NCBI GenBank assembly: GCA_947503245.1
Contig: CANNCV010000002.1
Span: 558,001 to 622,000 of the forward strand
Direction of reading: 5' to 3'
Source of the DNA: an uncultured Sphingomonadaceae bacterium
Lineage (GTDB): Bacteria > Pseudomonadota > Alphaproteobacteria > Sphingomonadales > Sphingomonadaceae
Length of the DNA: 64,000 bases
Positions within the stretch are counted from its first letter, which is position 1. Each line of letters opens with the position of its first letter. A program made the position numbers and the translations under genes. The notes beneath the pieces are model-generated. The model had not been told where the DNA came from. It searched no databases and worked only from the letters and a program-made list of their open reading frames with translations. Positions 8,813 to 18,811 of the stretch are shown here, piece by piece.

Positions 8813-11026
8813 ATGGCGCGGCATGTTTTGGGGCATGGCTTATTGGGTCTGGCATTGGCGGGATTGCTTAGCGGTTGCAGCTTATTGGATGGCAATAGCA
8901 GTGGATCGTCCGGTGCATCCGATATTGATGGCGAATATCTAACAACAGGCGGCGATGGTAGTAATTGGGCTTCAATCGGCTTTAATTATGATGAAGCCCG
9001 TTTCAGCCCGCTTGACCAAATTAACGCAGCAAATGTGGGTGAGCTTGGCTTGGCTTGGTCAGTCGATTTGCCCGATGCTCGCGGTCAAGAAGCCACGCCA
9101 GTGGTCGTTGATGGCAAAATCTACATCTCCACGGCTTGGTCAAAGGTCTATTCCTATGATGCGTTGACTGGTGAAGAACTATGGTCGTTCGATCCAGAGG
9201 TCGACAAGGCTGTTGGTGTGAATGCCTGCTGCGATGTCGTCAATCGCGGTGTGGCCGTCTATCAGGGTAAGGTCTTTGTGGCCGCATTGGACGGACGTTT
9301 AATCGCGCTGGACGCAGGTACTGGCGCGCGTCTTTGGTCAACACAGACAACCGATAAGAGCAAGCCCTATACTATCACCGGCGCACCGCGCGTAGTGAAA
9401 GATATGGTTCTGATCGGCAATGGCGGCGCAGAATTTGGCGTTCGCGGCTATATCAGTGCGTATGATATAGATAGCGGTGAACAGAAATGGCGCTTTTATA
9501 CCGTACCCAACCCTGATGGTAAGCCAGATGGTGCGGCCAGCGATGCGGTTATGCAAAGCGCTGCTGGCCGCACATGGTCAGAAAATGGTGAATGGAAAGA
9601 ATCTGGCGGTGGCGGCACCGTATGGGACGCTATCGTTTACGATCATGAACTGGACCAGCTTTATATTGGCGTTGGCAATGGCAATCCATGGAATCATGGT
9701 CTGCGTTCAGAAGGCGAAGGCGATAATCTCTTCCTGTCGTCCGTTGTCGCACTAAAACCGGATAGCGGCGAATATCTTTGGCATTATCAATCCACACCTG
9801 CCGAGACTTGGGATTTCACCGCGACACAGCCTATCATTCTTGCCGATCTCAATGTGGAAGGCAAAGACCGCAAGGTGCTTATGCAAGCGCCAAAAAATGG
9901 CTTTTTCTTCGTAATTGACCGCACAAACGGCAAAATGATCTCTGCCGAACCTTTTATCGAAGGCGTTAATTGGGCCACAGGCTATGACAAGGAAACCGGA
10001 CGGCCCATCGAGAACCCGGCTGCACGTTTTTATAAAACAGGCGAATTGTTTGTGGCCCTGCCCTCTGCGCTGGGCGCACATAACTGGCATCCAATGAGTT
10101 ATAACCCTGGCACTGGTCTAGTCTATATCCCGGCGCAAGTGTTGGCAGCGGGATATTTGCCGCCGCTCAATGACTTCGAAAAATCGCGTCAATCTATCGG
10201 TTTTAATACAGGTGCCAGCAATGAAGGCTTTGTGCTGCCCGATGATGTGAATTTCATTAAGGCGGCATTGTCTGCCACAAAGGGCCAATTGGTTGCCTAT
10301 GACCCATCAAAGGGCAAGGTTGCATGGACGGTGGACCATGAGACCCCATGGAATGGCGGCACGATGACAACCGCTGGCGGATTGGTATTTCAAGGCACTG
10401 CATTGGGTGAAATGCGCGCTTATGATGCCAAAACAGGCAAGCAATTATGGAGTTATGACACCCAATCTGGCGTATTGGGCGGTGCCTCCACCTTCTTGGT
10501 GGATGGGGAGCAATATATTGCCTTCCTAACCAGCAAAGGCGGTGCCTTTCCCTTGGTCGCTGGCTTGGGCGGCGGTGCTGCCAATCCTGTGCCGAATATT
10601 CCGCGCCTGTTGGTGATGAAAATTGGTGGTGATGCCAAATTGCCGGAGCTGGAAATAGCGGAATTGCCGGAATGGGATATTCCAGAGCAGTTTGCGACAG
10701 TTGAACAGGTTGCTTCAGGCCGCGCAAACTTCCAACGCTATTGCATGGTGTGTCACGGCGCGGATGCTGTGGGCGGCGGTGTCGTGCCGGACTTAAGACG
10801 TTCGGGCACATTGGCCAGTGCAGAATTGTGGGATGATATCGTCCATAAAGGCAGTTTGAGCAAGCAGGGCATGATAAGCTTTGCGCCTGTTCTTAGTGCT
10901 GAAGAGATTCAGAATATCCGCGGCTATGTCATCAACCGCGCTGAATGGGGCAAGGAGACACAAGGCCAATTTGCGGGCACCAAGAAAAACAGCGCTGGCG
11001 GAGGAGCGAGCGGTGCCTCAAAATAA
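8813..11026 (+). CDS. PQQ-dependent quinohemoprotein alcohol dehydrogenase, lipoprotein form
   Basis: A type II quinohemoprotein dehydrogenase (737 aa): an eight-bladed PQQ propeller followed by a cytochrome c domain. The signal ends in LSGC (Cys22), predicting a lipoprotein. The vicinal disulfide is Cys139-Cys140 (NACCD), and the catalytic base is Asp334 in WDFTATQ. The residue two positions on is Thr336, not Asp, which points to a calcium rather than a lanthanide enzyme. The heme c motif is CMVCH at 644-648, with a likely axial Met in QGMISF. Electrons would pass from alcohol to PQQ to heme to the respiratory chain. No PQQ biosynthesis gene or partner cytochrome is adjacent. GGGAG precedes the ATG. 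Confidence 0.94.
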   Translation: MARHVLGHGLLGLALAGLLSGCSLLDGNSSGSSGASDIDGEYLTTGGDGSNWASIGFNYDEARFSPLDQINAANVGELGLAWSVDLPDARGQEATPVVVDGKIYISTAWSKVYSYDALTGEELWSFDPEVDKAVGVNACCDVVNRGVAVYQGKVFVAALDGRLIALDAGTGARLWSTQTTDKSKPYTITGAPRVVKDMVLIGNGGAEFGVRGYISAYDIDSGEQKWRFYTVPNPDGKPDGAASDAVMQSAAGRTWSENGEWKESGGGGTVWDAIVYDHELDQLYIGVGNGNPWNHGLRSEGEGDNLFLSSVVALKPDSGEYLWHYQSTPAETWDFTATQPIILADLNVEGKDRKVLMQAPKNGFFFVIDRTNGKMISAEPFIEGVNWATGYDKETGRPIENPAARFYKTGELFVALPSALGAHNWHPMSYNPGTGLVYIPAQVLAAGYLPPLNDFEKSRQSIGFNTGASNEGFVLPDDVNFIKAALSATKGQLVAYDPSKGKVAWTVDHETPWNGGTMTTAGGLVFQGTALGEMRAYDAKTGKQLWSYDTQSGVLGGASTFLVDGEQYIAFLTSKGGAFPLVAGLGGGAANPVPNIPRLLVMKIGGDAKLPELEIAELPEWDIPEQFATVEQVASGRANFQRYCMVCHGADAVGGGVVPDLRRSGTLASAELWDDIVHKGSLSKQGMISFAPVLSAEEIQNIRGYVINRAEWGKETQGQFAGTKKNSAGGGASGASK

Positions 11027-11141
11027 TATCTGGCAGCTTCAAATATGTCCCGGATTGATCGCAAAAAACTGCGTTTGATCTGGGCCATGACAGGGCAATG
11101 TCTTGCATCGGTCCATCTGGGCCGATATGTCTAAACCATGA

Positions 11142-11504
<363 letters not shown>

Positions 11505-11550
11505 TAGCGTAACATTGCATCACAATCAGATGGCAATTTTGTAATATCGC

Positions 11551-11576
11551 GTTGCAGCATTTCTATTGCATTGCAA
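11551..11576. promoter_or_regulatory. Inverted repeat in the glnB-glnA gap
   Basis: GTTGCA (11551-11556) and TGCAAC (11571-11576) form a spaced inverted repeat about 85 bases before the glnA start. It could be a regulator half-site pair or a processing hairpin in the glnBA transcript. It does not match the NtrC consensus well, so no regulator is named. Confidence 0.3.
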
Positions 11577-11658
11577 CATTGTGACGCTAAGTTGTGATTC
11601 GCATTTTATCTTTGCCTGAATGCACCTCTGCATATTGGGTAAACTAGCAAGGGACATT

Positions 11659-13074
11659 ATGATGACTAATACACCAGCTGACATCCTTAAAATGATGGAA
11701 GAGCATGAGATTGAATGGGTTGATCTGCGCTTTACTGATCCACGCGGCAAATGGCAGCACCTGTCTATGTGTGCCGATGTTATGGGTGAGGATGAGCTGG
11801 AAGACGGCTTGATGTTTGACGGTTCTTCCATCGCTGGTTGGAAAGCTATCAATGAATCAGACATGATTTTGCGCCCTGATCTGGACGCGGTTTATGTCGA
11901 CCCTTTCTCAGCAACACCAATGCTGGTGCTTGTATGTGATATTGTTGAGCCCGGTGATGGTTCACTCTATGCGCGTGACCCGCGTTCAACCGCAAAACGC
12001 GCCGAAGCCTATCTGAAAAGCACAGGCATTGGTGACACTATCTATGTTGGTCCAGAACCAGAATTCTTCATGTTTGATGATGTCCGCTTTGAAGATGGCT
12101 ATTCAGGATCAGGCTTCCGTCTTGACGATGTTGAGCTGCCAACCAATTCAGGCCGCGAATATGAAATGGGCAATCTGGCCCACCGTCCGCGCGCCAAGGG
12201 CGGTTACTTCCCCGTAGCGCCTGTCGACAGTGCCGTTGATATCCGCAGTGAGATGGTTTCAACCATGAAAGCCATGGGCCTGCCTATGGATAAGCATCAC
12301 CACGAAGTGGCCGCTGCACAGCATGAACTGGGCATTACCTATGGTGCCCTGACCGAGACATGTGACCGTACACAGGTCTACAAATATGTCGTGCAACAAG
12401 TTGCCCATGCTTATGGCAAAACGGCAACCTTTATGCCCAAGCCTATCAAAGAAGATAATGGCTCTGGCATGCACACCCACATGTCTATCTGGAAAGAGGG
12501 CAAGCCACTCTTTGCTGGCAATGGCTATGCCGGACTGTCTGAAACATGCCTGCACTATATTGGCGGCGTCATCAAACATGCGCGCGCCTTGAACGCATTT
12601 ACCAACCCGACCACCAACAGCTATAAGCGCTTGGTACCAGGCTTTGAAGCGCCAGTATTGCTTGCTTATTCGAGCCGTAACCGTTCAGCATCTTGCCGTA
12701 TTCCCTATGGCGCAGGCGAGAAGTCGAAGCGCGTTGAATTCCGCTTCCCTGATGCTTTGGCCAATCCTTATCTCTCTGCATCTGCTCTGCTGATGGCTGG
12801 CCTTGATGGTATTGAGAATAAAATCCACCCTGGCGATGCGATGGACAAAAACCTGTATGACCTTCCGCCGGCTGAGCTGGCTGAAGTGCCTACCGTTTGT
12901 GGTTCTTTGCGTGACGCGCTGGAAGCGTTGGAACAGGATTATGAGTTCTTGCTGAAAGGCGACGTATTCACCAAAGACCAGATCGAAGCCTATGCAGAGC
13001 TAAAATGGGAAGAAGTCATCCGCATGGAAACAACGCCATGTCCGGTTGAATTTGATCTCTACTACAGCTCATAA
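11659..13074 (+). CDS. glnA: Glutamine synthetase type I
   Basis: This dodecameric enzyme makes glutamine from glutamate, ammonia and [12 protein letters not shown], the [12 protein letters not shown] metal-binding strand, [10 protein letters not shown] and the [15 protein letters not shown] active-site segment are all present. The adenylylation site is the Tyr in KNLYDLPP, so this is the regulated GSI-beta form controlled by GlnE and P-II. Two adjacent ATGs (11659, 11662) follow AAGGGAC; the frame extends to 11620 but those residues are not family-like. The product is about 470 residues, normal length. A strong terminator follows. Confidence 0.98.
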   Translation: MMTNTPADILKMMEEHEIEWVDLRFTDPRGKWQHLSMCADVMGEDELEDGLMFDGSSIAGWKAINESDMILRPDLDAVYVDPFSATPMLVLVCDIVEPGDGSLYARDPRSTAKRAEAYLKSTGIGDTIYVGPEPEFFMFDDVRFEDGYSGSGFRLDDVELPTNSGREYEMGNLAHRPRAKGGYFPVAPVDSAVDIRSEMVSTMKAMGLPMDKHHHEVAAAQHELGITYGALTETCDRTQVYKYVVQQVAHAYGKTATFMPKPIKEDNGSGMHTHMSIWKEGKPLFAGNGYAGLSETCLHYIGGVIKHARALNAFTNPTTNSYKRLVPGFEAPVLLAYSSRNRSASCRIPYGAGEKSKRVEFRFPDALANPYLSASALLMAGLDGIENKIHPGDAMDKNLYDLPPAELAEVPTVCGSLRDALEALEQDYEFLLKGDVFTKDQIEAYAELKWEEVIRMETTPCPVEFDLYYSS

Positions 13075-13094
13075 GCGATACATATTTTGATCAT

Positions 13095-13134
13095 AAAGGC
13101 CCTGCATGATACGTGTCATGCGGGGCCTTTTTTT
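13095..13134 (+). terminator. Intrinsic terminator of glnBA
   Basis: A 15-base-pair hairpin with arms AAAGGCCCTGCATGA and TCATGCGGGGCCTTT (one G-T wobble) and a 6-base loop is followed by a T run. It lies 20 bases after the glnA stop. This is one of the clearest terminators in the window and isolates glnA from the amidohydrolase gene. Confidence 0.95.
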
Positions 13135-13148
13135 AGCGACATAGGGGA

Positions 13149-14468
13149 ATGAAAATGCAAAATATCACGCGCAATAAGAATTGGCTGATCGCCTTTATAG
13201 TTTTCACTGCCTCGCTCCTCGCGGTGCCCGCTTTTGCTCAGCAAGATGATCAAAAAACCACTATCATCACTGCTGCGCGTATGCTTGATGTACGTACCGG
13301 CACCATGGTGAATAATCCCGCTATTTTTGTTGATGCGGACGGACGCATCACCAGCATAAGTGATATGACGGTCATTGATATTGCCGCCGATACCCCGGTC
13401 ATAGACCTTGGGAATCGCACATTATTGCCCGGTCTGATTGATATGCATGTCCATCTTGACGGCAGGCCGGAATATGGGGGCTATAGCAATCTGCAATTTT
13501 CTGACCGTTTTTGGAGCGCTATTGCGGCATCCAATGCAGACAAAATGCTGGCTGTAGGTTTTACAACCGTGCGCAATCTGGGTGCGAGCGATTATAATGT
13601 TGTCGGTCTTGATCAAGCGATTGAGGAAGGCTGGTTAAAGGGACCACGCATCGTAACCGCAGCCCATGCCCTTGGCGCGACTGGCGGGCATTGTGACCAG
13701 ACATTCCTGCCGCCAAGTTATAACGCCAAAAGCCCTGCCATTGGTGATAGCCCGGATGAATTGCGCAAGCGTGTGCGGGAGCAGCGCAAATATGGCGCAG
13801 AGGTCATAAAGGCATGCGCAACCGGCGGCGTCTTCTCACGCAATACCGCGCCGGGCATTCAACAGCTGACATTGGCAGAGCTGACCGCCATTGCCGATGA
13901 GGCCCATTTCTGGGATCTGAAAGCCGCCGCACATGCTCATGGTGCCAGCGGTATTTTGGCCGCCATTCAGGCCGGTTTTGACACCATCGAACATGCAAGC
14001 TTCATTGATGATGCAGGGATTAAATTGGCCAAGGAAAAAGGCACATATTTGTCGATGGATATTTTCAACACCGAATATACCCTGTCAAAAGGGGCAGAAA
14101 ACGGCGTGTTAGAAGAAAATCTGGATAAAGAACGCGCGGTGTCAAAGGTGCAACGCGAAAATTTCACTAAAGCTTATAAGGCAGGCGTGAACATGGTATT
14201 TGGTTCTGATGCAGGCGTGATGCCGCATGAGGATGTGGGCGGCCAGTTCGCCGTCATGGTGCGCCTTGGCATGTCCCCGCTCGACGCACTGCGCGCCGCG
14301 ACAATCAACGCTTCTGCCGCGCTCGGTCAATCCAATGATGTCGGTGAAATCAAGGTCGGCGCCTATGCCGATATCATTGCTGTGGATGGCAATCCTCTCG
14401 ACAATATCCGCCTGATGGAAAGCGTCTCAGCGGTTATCAAAGGCGGCATATTGGTGAAGGGCCAATAA
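13149..14468 (+). CDS. Secreted metal-dependent amidohydrolase (Xaa-Pro dipeptidase/imidazolonepropionase-like)
   Basis: A 439-residue protein with a cleavable signal peptide (AFA-QQ, about residue 30). The amidohydrolase barrel shows binuclear metal ligands: His100 and His102 in LIDMHVHLD, probable carboxylated Lys222 in EVIKACATGG, His263/265 (AAHAHG), His283 (TIEHAS) and Asp355 (FGSDAG). This subgroup includes secreted prolidase-like enzymes, some of which cleave Xaa-Pro or Xaa-Arg dipeptides or hydrolyse mycotoxins. Several secreted hydrolases in this window (amidase, M16 peptidase, serine hydrolase) suggest peptide scavenging. AGGGGA precedes the start. The exact substrate is unknown. 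Confidence 0.92.
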   Translation: MKMQNITRNKNWLIAFIVFTASLLAVPAFAQQDDQKTTIITAARMLDVRTGTMVNNPAIFVDADGRITSISDMTVIDIAADTPVIDLGNRTLLPGLIDMHVHLDGRPEYGGYSNLQFSDRFWSAIAASNADKMLAVGFTTVRNLGASDYNVVGLDQAIEEGWLKGPRIVTAAHALGATGGHCDQTFLPPSYNAKSPAIGDSPDELRKRVREQRKYGAEVIKACATGGVFSRNTAPGIQQLTLAELTAIADEAHFWDLKAAAHAHGASGILAAIQAGFDTIEHASFIDDAGIKLAKEKGTYLSMDIFNTEYTLSKGAENGVLEENLDKERAVSKVQRENFTKAYKAGVNMVFGSDAGVMPHEDVGGQFAVMVRLGMSPLDALRAATINASAALGQSNDVGEIKVGAYADIIAVDGNPLDNIRLMESVSAVIKGGILVKGQ

Positions 14469-14482
14469 GCCGCCTCCCACGA

Positions 14483-15772
14483 TTAATCGCTAAATGGATC
14501 GCGCACCAATATCGTATCTTCGCGTTCGGGTGAGGTGGAGACCAGCGCGACCGGGCATTCTATAAGCTCTTCAATGCGGCGAATATATTTGATGGCAGCA
14601 GCGGGCAAATCAACCCATGAACGGGCGCCAGCTGTTGTTTCGCTCCAGCCCTCATGCTCTTCATAAATCGGCTCAATATTGGCCTGATCAGAAGCATGGG
14701 CGGGCAGATAATCCAGCACCTTGCCATTCAAGCGATAGCCGGTGCAGATTTTCACTGTCTCAAATCCATCCAGCACATCGACTTTGGTCAAGGCTATGCC
14801 CGTCACGCCAGAGACAGCGCAGCTTTGCCGCACCAATGTCGCATCAAACCAGCCACAGCGCCGTTGACGGCCGGTCACAGTGCCAAATTCATGGCCACGT
14901 TCACCAAGCCGTTGACCAACATCATCGCCCAACTCGGTGGGAAACGGACCAGAGCCAACCCGTGTAGTATACGCCTTCACAATACCCAGCACAAAGCCGG
15001 TAGCACTTGGGCCAAGACCGCTGCCCCCTGATGCAGTGCCTGAAATTGTGTTGGAGGATGTCACAAAAGGATAGGTGCCGTGATCAACATCAAGCAACAC
15101 ACCCTGTGCGCCTTCAAACAGAATCCGCGCGCCGGCTTTGCGCACCTTGTTCAATTTGCGCCAGGCTGGATAAGCAAAAGGCTCTACAAAAGGCGCGATT
15201 TCTTTTAACTGATCGAGCAAGGCAGCGCGATCAATTGGCGGCGCACCAAAGCCCGCACGCAATGCATCATGGTGCGCGCATAGTCGGTCCAGCTGCGCTC
15301 CGAGATCATCCAGATGTGCCAGATCGCACACCCGTATCGCGCGGCGACCTACTTTATCCTCATAGGCAGGGCCAATACCGCGCCTTGTCGTGCCAATCTT
15401 ACCCGATCCGCTTGCGTCTTCGCGCAAACCATCAAGATCACCATGAATTGGCAGTATCAATGCGCAATTGTCGGCGATGATCAGTTTCTCCGGTGTAATC
15501 TCAACACCCTGATCGCGCAATTTTTCCACCTCGCTTTTCAGCGCCCATGGGTCCAGCACAACGCCATTGCCAATAACCGACAGAGTCCCGCTGACAATAC
15601 CTGATGGCAGCAGCGACAGCTTATAGACATTGCCATCAATGACCAGCGTATGCCCCGCATTATGTCCACCTTGAAAACGCACAACCACGTCCGCACGTTC
15701 GGCGAGCCAATCGACAATCTTGCCTTTGCCTTCATCGCCCCATTGCGCACCGATCACTGTTACATTAGCCAT
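14483..15772 (-). CDS. purA: Adenylosuccinate synthetase
   Basis: This enzyme catalyses the first committed step from IMP to AMP, using GTP and aspartate. [18 protein letters not shown] at the N-terminus is the P-loop and catalytic Asp/His region, and [13 protein letters not shown] follows. The [13 protein letters not shown] and [14 protein letters not shown] segments are family signatures. The 429-residue length is normal. AAAGGAC precedes the ATG. It is the distal member of a minus-strand run serC, serA, hisZ, purA. The stop lies 15 bases from the convergent amidohydrolase gene, with no clear terminator. Confidence 0.98.
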   Translation of the reverse strand: MANVTVIGAQWGDEGKGKIVDWLAERADVVVRFQGGHNAGHTLVIDGNVYKLSLLPSGIVSGTLSVIGNGVVLDPWALKSEVEKLRDQGVEITPEKLIIADNCALILPIHGDLDGLREDASGSGKIGTTRRGIGPAYEDKVGRRAIRVCDLAHLDDLGAQLDRLCAHHDALRAGFGAPPIDRAALLDQLKEIAPFVEPFAYPAWRKLNKVRKAGARILFEGAQGVLLDVDHGTYPFVTSSNTISGTASGGSGLGPSATGFVLGIVKAYTTRVGSGPFPTELGDDVGQRLGERGHEFGTVTGRQRRCGWFDATLVRQSCAVSGVTGIALTKVDVLDGFETVKICTGYRLNGKVLDYLPAHASDQANIEPIYEEHEGWSETTAGARSWVDLPAAAIKYIRRIEELIECPVALVSTSPEREDTILVRDPFSD

Positions 15773-15905
15773 GAACTGTCCTTTGGTTTTTATGAGAGCA
15801 GATTCGCTTAACGAACTTGCACAAACGCGACGCTTTTAGGCCCGTCCATTATACAGGTCCAGCATAGAAAAAGCGCTATCACCGATTAAAGTGAAAACAG
15901 AAATA

Positions 15906-17015
15906 TCAAATGCGGGTCGGCCCGTTTTCATCTAAAATATGCGTGCAGCCCAATGCTCTTGCATCATCTTTTGCATCTAGCGCCGCCAATGTATGCCAGC
16001 CCTGCGCACGCAATTCTCTTGCTCGCTGATAGTCATGATCAAGAGGCAGAAAAACGCGCCCTAATCTTTCAGAGTCTTCACTTGTCTTAACCAATCGGTC
16101 TGCATAGAGCGTAAAGCCGGTGGCAACCTCTTGTGCATCATCACCCGCAGAAATCGCATAGGTGCCGCCCCTGCCCAGAACTTCCGAATATCCATCAGCA
16201 TAAAGCGAAAAGCCGAACCAGCTTTGATATTCAAACCCATGCCTCTCACTCGGGTCGAGCGTTACTGTAATATCTTTGCCCAGCGGCGCCGCAATGGCTT
16301 CCAATGCGCTGATGCGACTTGCCAACGCGCCGCCAGCATCAATCGCGCGCAATTTCTGCAAAGCACTGTCCAGTGGGCCCATGGCGTAGAGCAGCGGGAT
16401 ATAGGCATCGGCTTGCAATGCTTTCAGCCCACCTGCATCTTTGGTGTCTAGTTCACGGCGAACGGCGATAATCTCTTCCTCGTTCAACGGAAAAGCCTTT
16501 TCCGCCAGAGTATCCACCAGATCCGGCAAGGTAAAGTCGACGGTAATCTGCCGCGCGCCCGCAGATTGCAAAGCCTCGACGGCAAGGCCGACGATCTCAA
16601 TCGCAGCAGCGACACTGTCATTGCCGATAAGTTCAGCGCCAATTTGCATACGCTCACGCTCAGGGTGCAACTCGCCTGCGCGTAATGTTACCACTGGCCC
16701 TGCATAAGAAAGACGCAATGGACGCGGTGCATTGGACAGCCTTGTTGTTGCAATGCGGCCGACCTGAACAGTCATATCCGAACGCAGCGCCAATGTGCGC
16801 AGCGAGATCGGGTCAACCGCCCGAAGCATCCGATCCTTGGCATAGCCTTTGGTGCGATGCGCCAATGATCCTTCAAATTCAATCAATGGCGGCGCAACAC
16901 GCTCATAGCCGTGGCTAGCAAAAATGGTGAAATAGCGTTGCAGCAGTTCGGCCATGGCCTCTGCCTGCGGCATCAACCTGTCTTGCAGGCCTTCAGGGAG
17001 GAGATCGGGATTCAT
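15906..17015 (-). CDS. hisZ: ATP phosphoribosyltransferase regulatory subunit HisZ
   Basis: HisZ is a class II aminoacyl-tRNA synthetase-like protein that forms a complex with the short HisG to open histidine biosynthesis. LLQRYFTIFASHGYERVAPP is the motif 1 region. LRSDMTVQVGRI matches motif 2, although the catalytic pattern of a true HisRS is missing. GRGGTYAI near the C-terminus is typical. The product has 369 residues and lacks the anticodon-binding domain of HisS, which separates it from histidyl-tRNA synthetase. hisG is not in the window. AAGGG precedes the ATG. It lies between serA and purA. Confidence 0.93.
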   Translation of the reverse strand: MNPDLLPEGLQDRLMPQAEAMAELLQRYFTIFASHGYERVAPPLIEFEGSLAHRTKGYAKDRMLRAVDPISLRTLALRSDMTVQVGRIATTRLSNAPRPLRLSYAGPVVTLRAGELHPERERMQIGAELIGNDSVAAAIEIVGLAVEALQSAGARQITVDFTLPDLVDTLAEKAFPLNEEEIIAVRRELDTKDAGGLKALQADAYIPLLYAMGPLDSALQKLRAIDAGGALASRISALEAIAAPLGKDITVTLDPSERHGFEYQSWFGFSLYADGYSEVLGRGGTYAISAGDDAQEVATGFTLYADRLVKTSEDSERLGRVFLPLDHDYQRARELRAQGWHTLAALDAKDDARALGCTHILDENGPTRI

Positions 17016-17057
17016 GCTGATCCCTTACTCCCCCCATATGACAAAAAGCAATTGGCT

Positions 17058-18644
17058 TTAGGCAAAATTCAGTGCTTTGACGTCACGTACGCCGGGCAAC
17101 TGACAGACTTTCCACAAAACCGGCTCTTCTACCGGGCTATCAAGCGACAAGAGCAGCACAGCATCACCGCCTGGACCATCATTACGGCGGCCAAGGTGGA
17201 AAGTGCCGATATTGACGCTGGCTTCACCCAGCGTGGAACCCAAACGGCCAATAAAGCCCGGCTCATCGCGGTTGACGATGTAGAGCATCGGTCCGCGCAA
17301 ATCGGCTTCGATTTTCACACCGAAAATGTCGACCAGACGTGGGTTGGCATTGCCAAACAATGTGCCGGTCACTGACTTTTCACCATCTTCCAGCTTCAGC
17401 GCAACGCGGACCAGCGTGTGATAATCTCCCTCGCGGTCACGGCGCACTTCGCGCACATCAAGACCGCGATCCTTTGCCAGAAACGGCGCGTTGACCATAT
17501 TAACGGTGTCGCTATAGGCGCGCATCAAACCGGCCAAAACCGCTGCGGTGATTGGTTTCTGGTCAAGTTCCGCTGCCGCGCCCTCTACCTCGACCGATAC
17601 GCCTTTAATCTTATTGCCCAATAATTGTCCGGCAATCGTGCCCAATTGGGTGGCCAGCAGCATATAAGGTTTCAACTTCGGTGCCTGTTCCGCAGAAAGG
17701 CTAGGCATATTCAGCGCATTGGTCACGCCGCCCTTCACCAGGTAATCCGCCATTTGTTCGGCCACTTGCAGGGCGACATTGACCTGTGCCTCATTGGTGG
17801 ATGCCCCCAGATGCGGCGTACAAATCAGGCCTTCTGTGCCAAAAAGTGTGTTTTCCTTTGCCGGTTCCTGCGCAAACACATCCAATGCGGCGCCTGCGAC
17901 CTGACCTGATTCAAGTGCCACTTTCAAAGCCGCTTCATCGATCAAGCCGCCACGCGCACAATTGATAATCCGCACACCCGGCTTCACTTTGCCCAGCGCT
18001 TCAGCATCCAAAATATTGCGGGTCTGATCGGTCAACGGTGTGTGCAAGGTGATGAAATCCGCACGGCCCAGCAACTCATCCAGCGTTACCTTTTCAATGC
18101 CCAGTTCCACTGCACGCTCCGGCGTCAAAAACGGGTCAAATGCAATGACCTTCATTTTCAGACCCAAAGCACGGTCAGCAACGATCGACCCGATATTGCC
18201 GGCCCCAATCAATCCCAATGTCTTGCTGGTCAGCTCAACACCCATGAATTTCGATTTTTCCCACTTGCCCTGCTGTGTTGACAAGTCGGCCTGTGGCAAT
18301 TGTCTGGCCAGCGCGAACATCATCGCAATCGCATGTTCCGCAGTGGTGATAGAGTTACCAAAGGGCGTGTTCATAACCACTACGCCCTTGGCAGAGGCCG
18401 CCGGAATATCAACATTGTCAACGCCGATACCAGCGCGGCCGATGACCTTTAACTTGGTCGCTGCTTCCAATATTTCTGCTGTTACTTTGGTTGATGAGCG
18501 GATGGCAAGGCCATCATAATTGCCAATAATCTCTTTTAATTCTTCGGGTGTCTGACCTGTAATAACATCAACCTCGCAGCCATTTTCACGGAAAATATCG
18601 GCAGCACGAGGGTTCATTTTGTCAGAAATCAATACTTTAGGCAT
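17058..18644 (-). CDS. serA: D-3-phosphoglycerate dehydrogenase (long form)
   Basis: This enzyme oxidises 3-phosphoglycerate to 3-phosphohydroxypyruvate, the entry to serine synthesis. The NAD fold is marked by LGLIGAGNIGSIVADRAL. Catalytic segments are NCARGGLIDEAAL (Arg), a downstream Glu, and CTPHLGAST (His). The 528-residue length shows the long type with the intervening domain and a C-terminal ACT domain (MLYIVNRDEPGFIGRLG) that can bind serine as feedback inhibitor. AAAGGAT precedes the ATG. serC lies directly upstream in the same direction, so the two serine steps are neighbours. Confidence 0.97.
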   Translation of the reverse strand: MPKVLISDKMNPRAADIFRENGCEVDVITGQTPEELKEIIGNYDGLAIRSSTKVTAEILEAATKLKVIGRAGIGVDNVDIPAASAKGVVVMNTPFGNSITTAEHAIAMMFALARQLPQADLSTQQGKWEKSKFMGVELTSKTLGLIGAGNIGSIVADRALGLKMKVIAFDPFLTPERAVELGIEKVTLDELLGRADFITLHTPLTDQTRNILDAEALGKVKPGVRIINCARGGLIDEAALKVALESGQVAGAALDVFAQEPAKENTLFGTEGLICTPHLGASTNEAQVNVALQVAEQMADYLVKGGVTNALNMPSLSAEQAPKLKPYMLLATQLGTIAGQLLGNKIKGVSVEVEGAAAELDQKPITAAVLAGLMRAYSDTVNMVNAPFLAKDRGLDVREVRRDREGDYHTLVRVALKLEDGEKSVTGTLFGNANPRLVDIFGVKIEADLRGPMLYIVNRDEPGFIGRLGSTLGEASVNIGTFHLGRRNDGPGGDAVLLLSLDSPVEEPVLWKVCQLPGVRDVKALNFA

Positions 18645-18679
18645 AGGTAATCCTTTCGGGAGAGTCCTTTAGGAAATTT

Positions 18680-18768
18680 CGTCACCCTGAACATTTTTCA
18701 GGATCTCAAACATGATGACCAATATTGGTGCGAATCTGCGTGAGATATCGGCCTGCGCCGAAATGACG
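18680..18768. repeat. Decayed small dispersed repeat between serC and serA
   Basis: The segment is bounded by CGTCA (18680-18684) and inverted TGACG (18764-18768). It contains an inner hairpin CCTGAA-CATTT-TTCAGG (18686-18702). GTCAcCCTGAAC..TTCAGGATCTC resembles short palindromic repeats found between genes in many sphingomonads. I recognise the pattern from memory and cannot confirm genome copies. Confidence 0.4.
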
Positions 18769-18787
18769 ATAAACGTGACTTAGGAAA

Positions 18788-18811
18788 GTTAGGCGGAAAG
18801 TTAGGCGGAAA
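18788..18811. repeat. 12-bp tandem duplication at the serC stop codon
   Basis: GTTAGGCGGAAA occurs twice head to tail (18788-18799, 18800-18811), with a degenerate third partial copy just before. The unit includes the serC stop codon read on the minus strand, so the stop is duplicated without changing the protein. Confidence 0.8.

Noticed and set aside
8813-11026. Lanthanide-dependent (XoxF/PedH-like) dehydrogenase
   Set aside because: The position two residues after the catalytic Asp334 is Thr, not the Asp required by lanthanide enzymes.
11092-11107. Sigma-54 promoter before glnB
   Set aside because: GG and TTGCA have the right spacing, but the CAC part of the -24 box does not match. Too weak to call.
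15906-17015. Histidyl-tRNA synthetase
   Set aside because: The protein is too short, lacks the anticodon-binding domain and follows the HisZ pattern.
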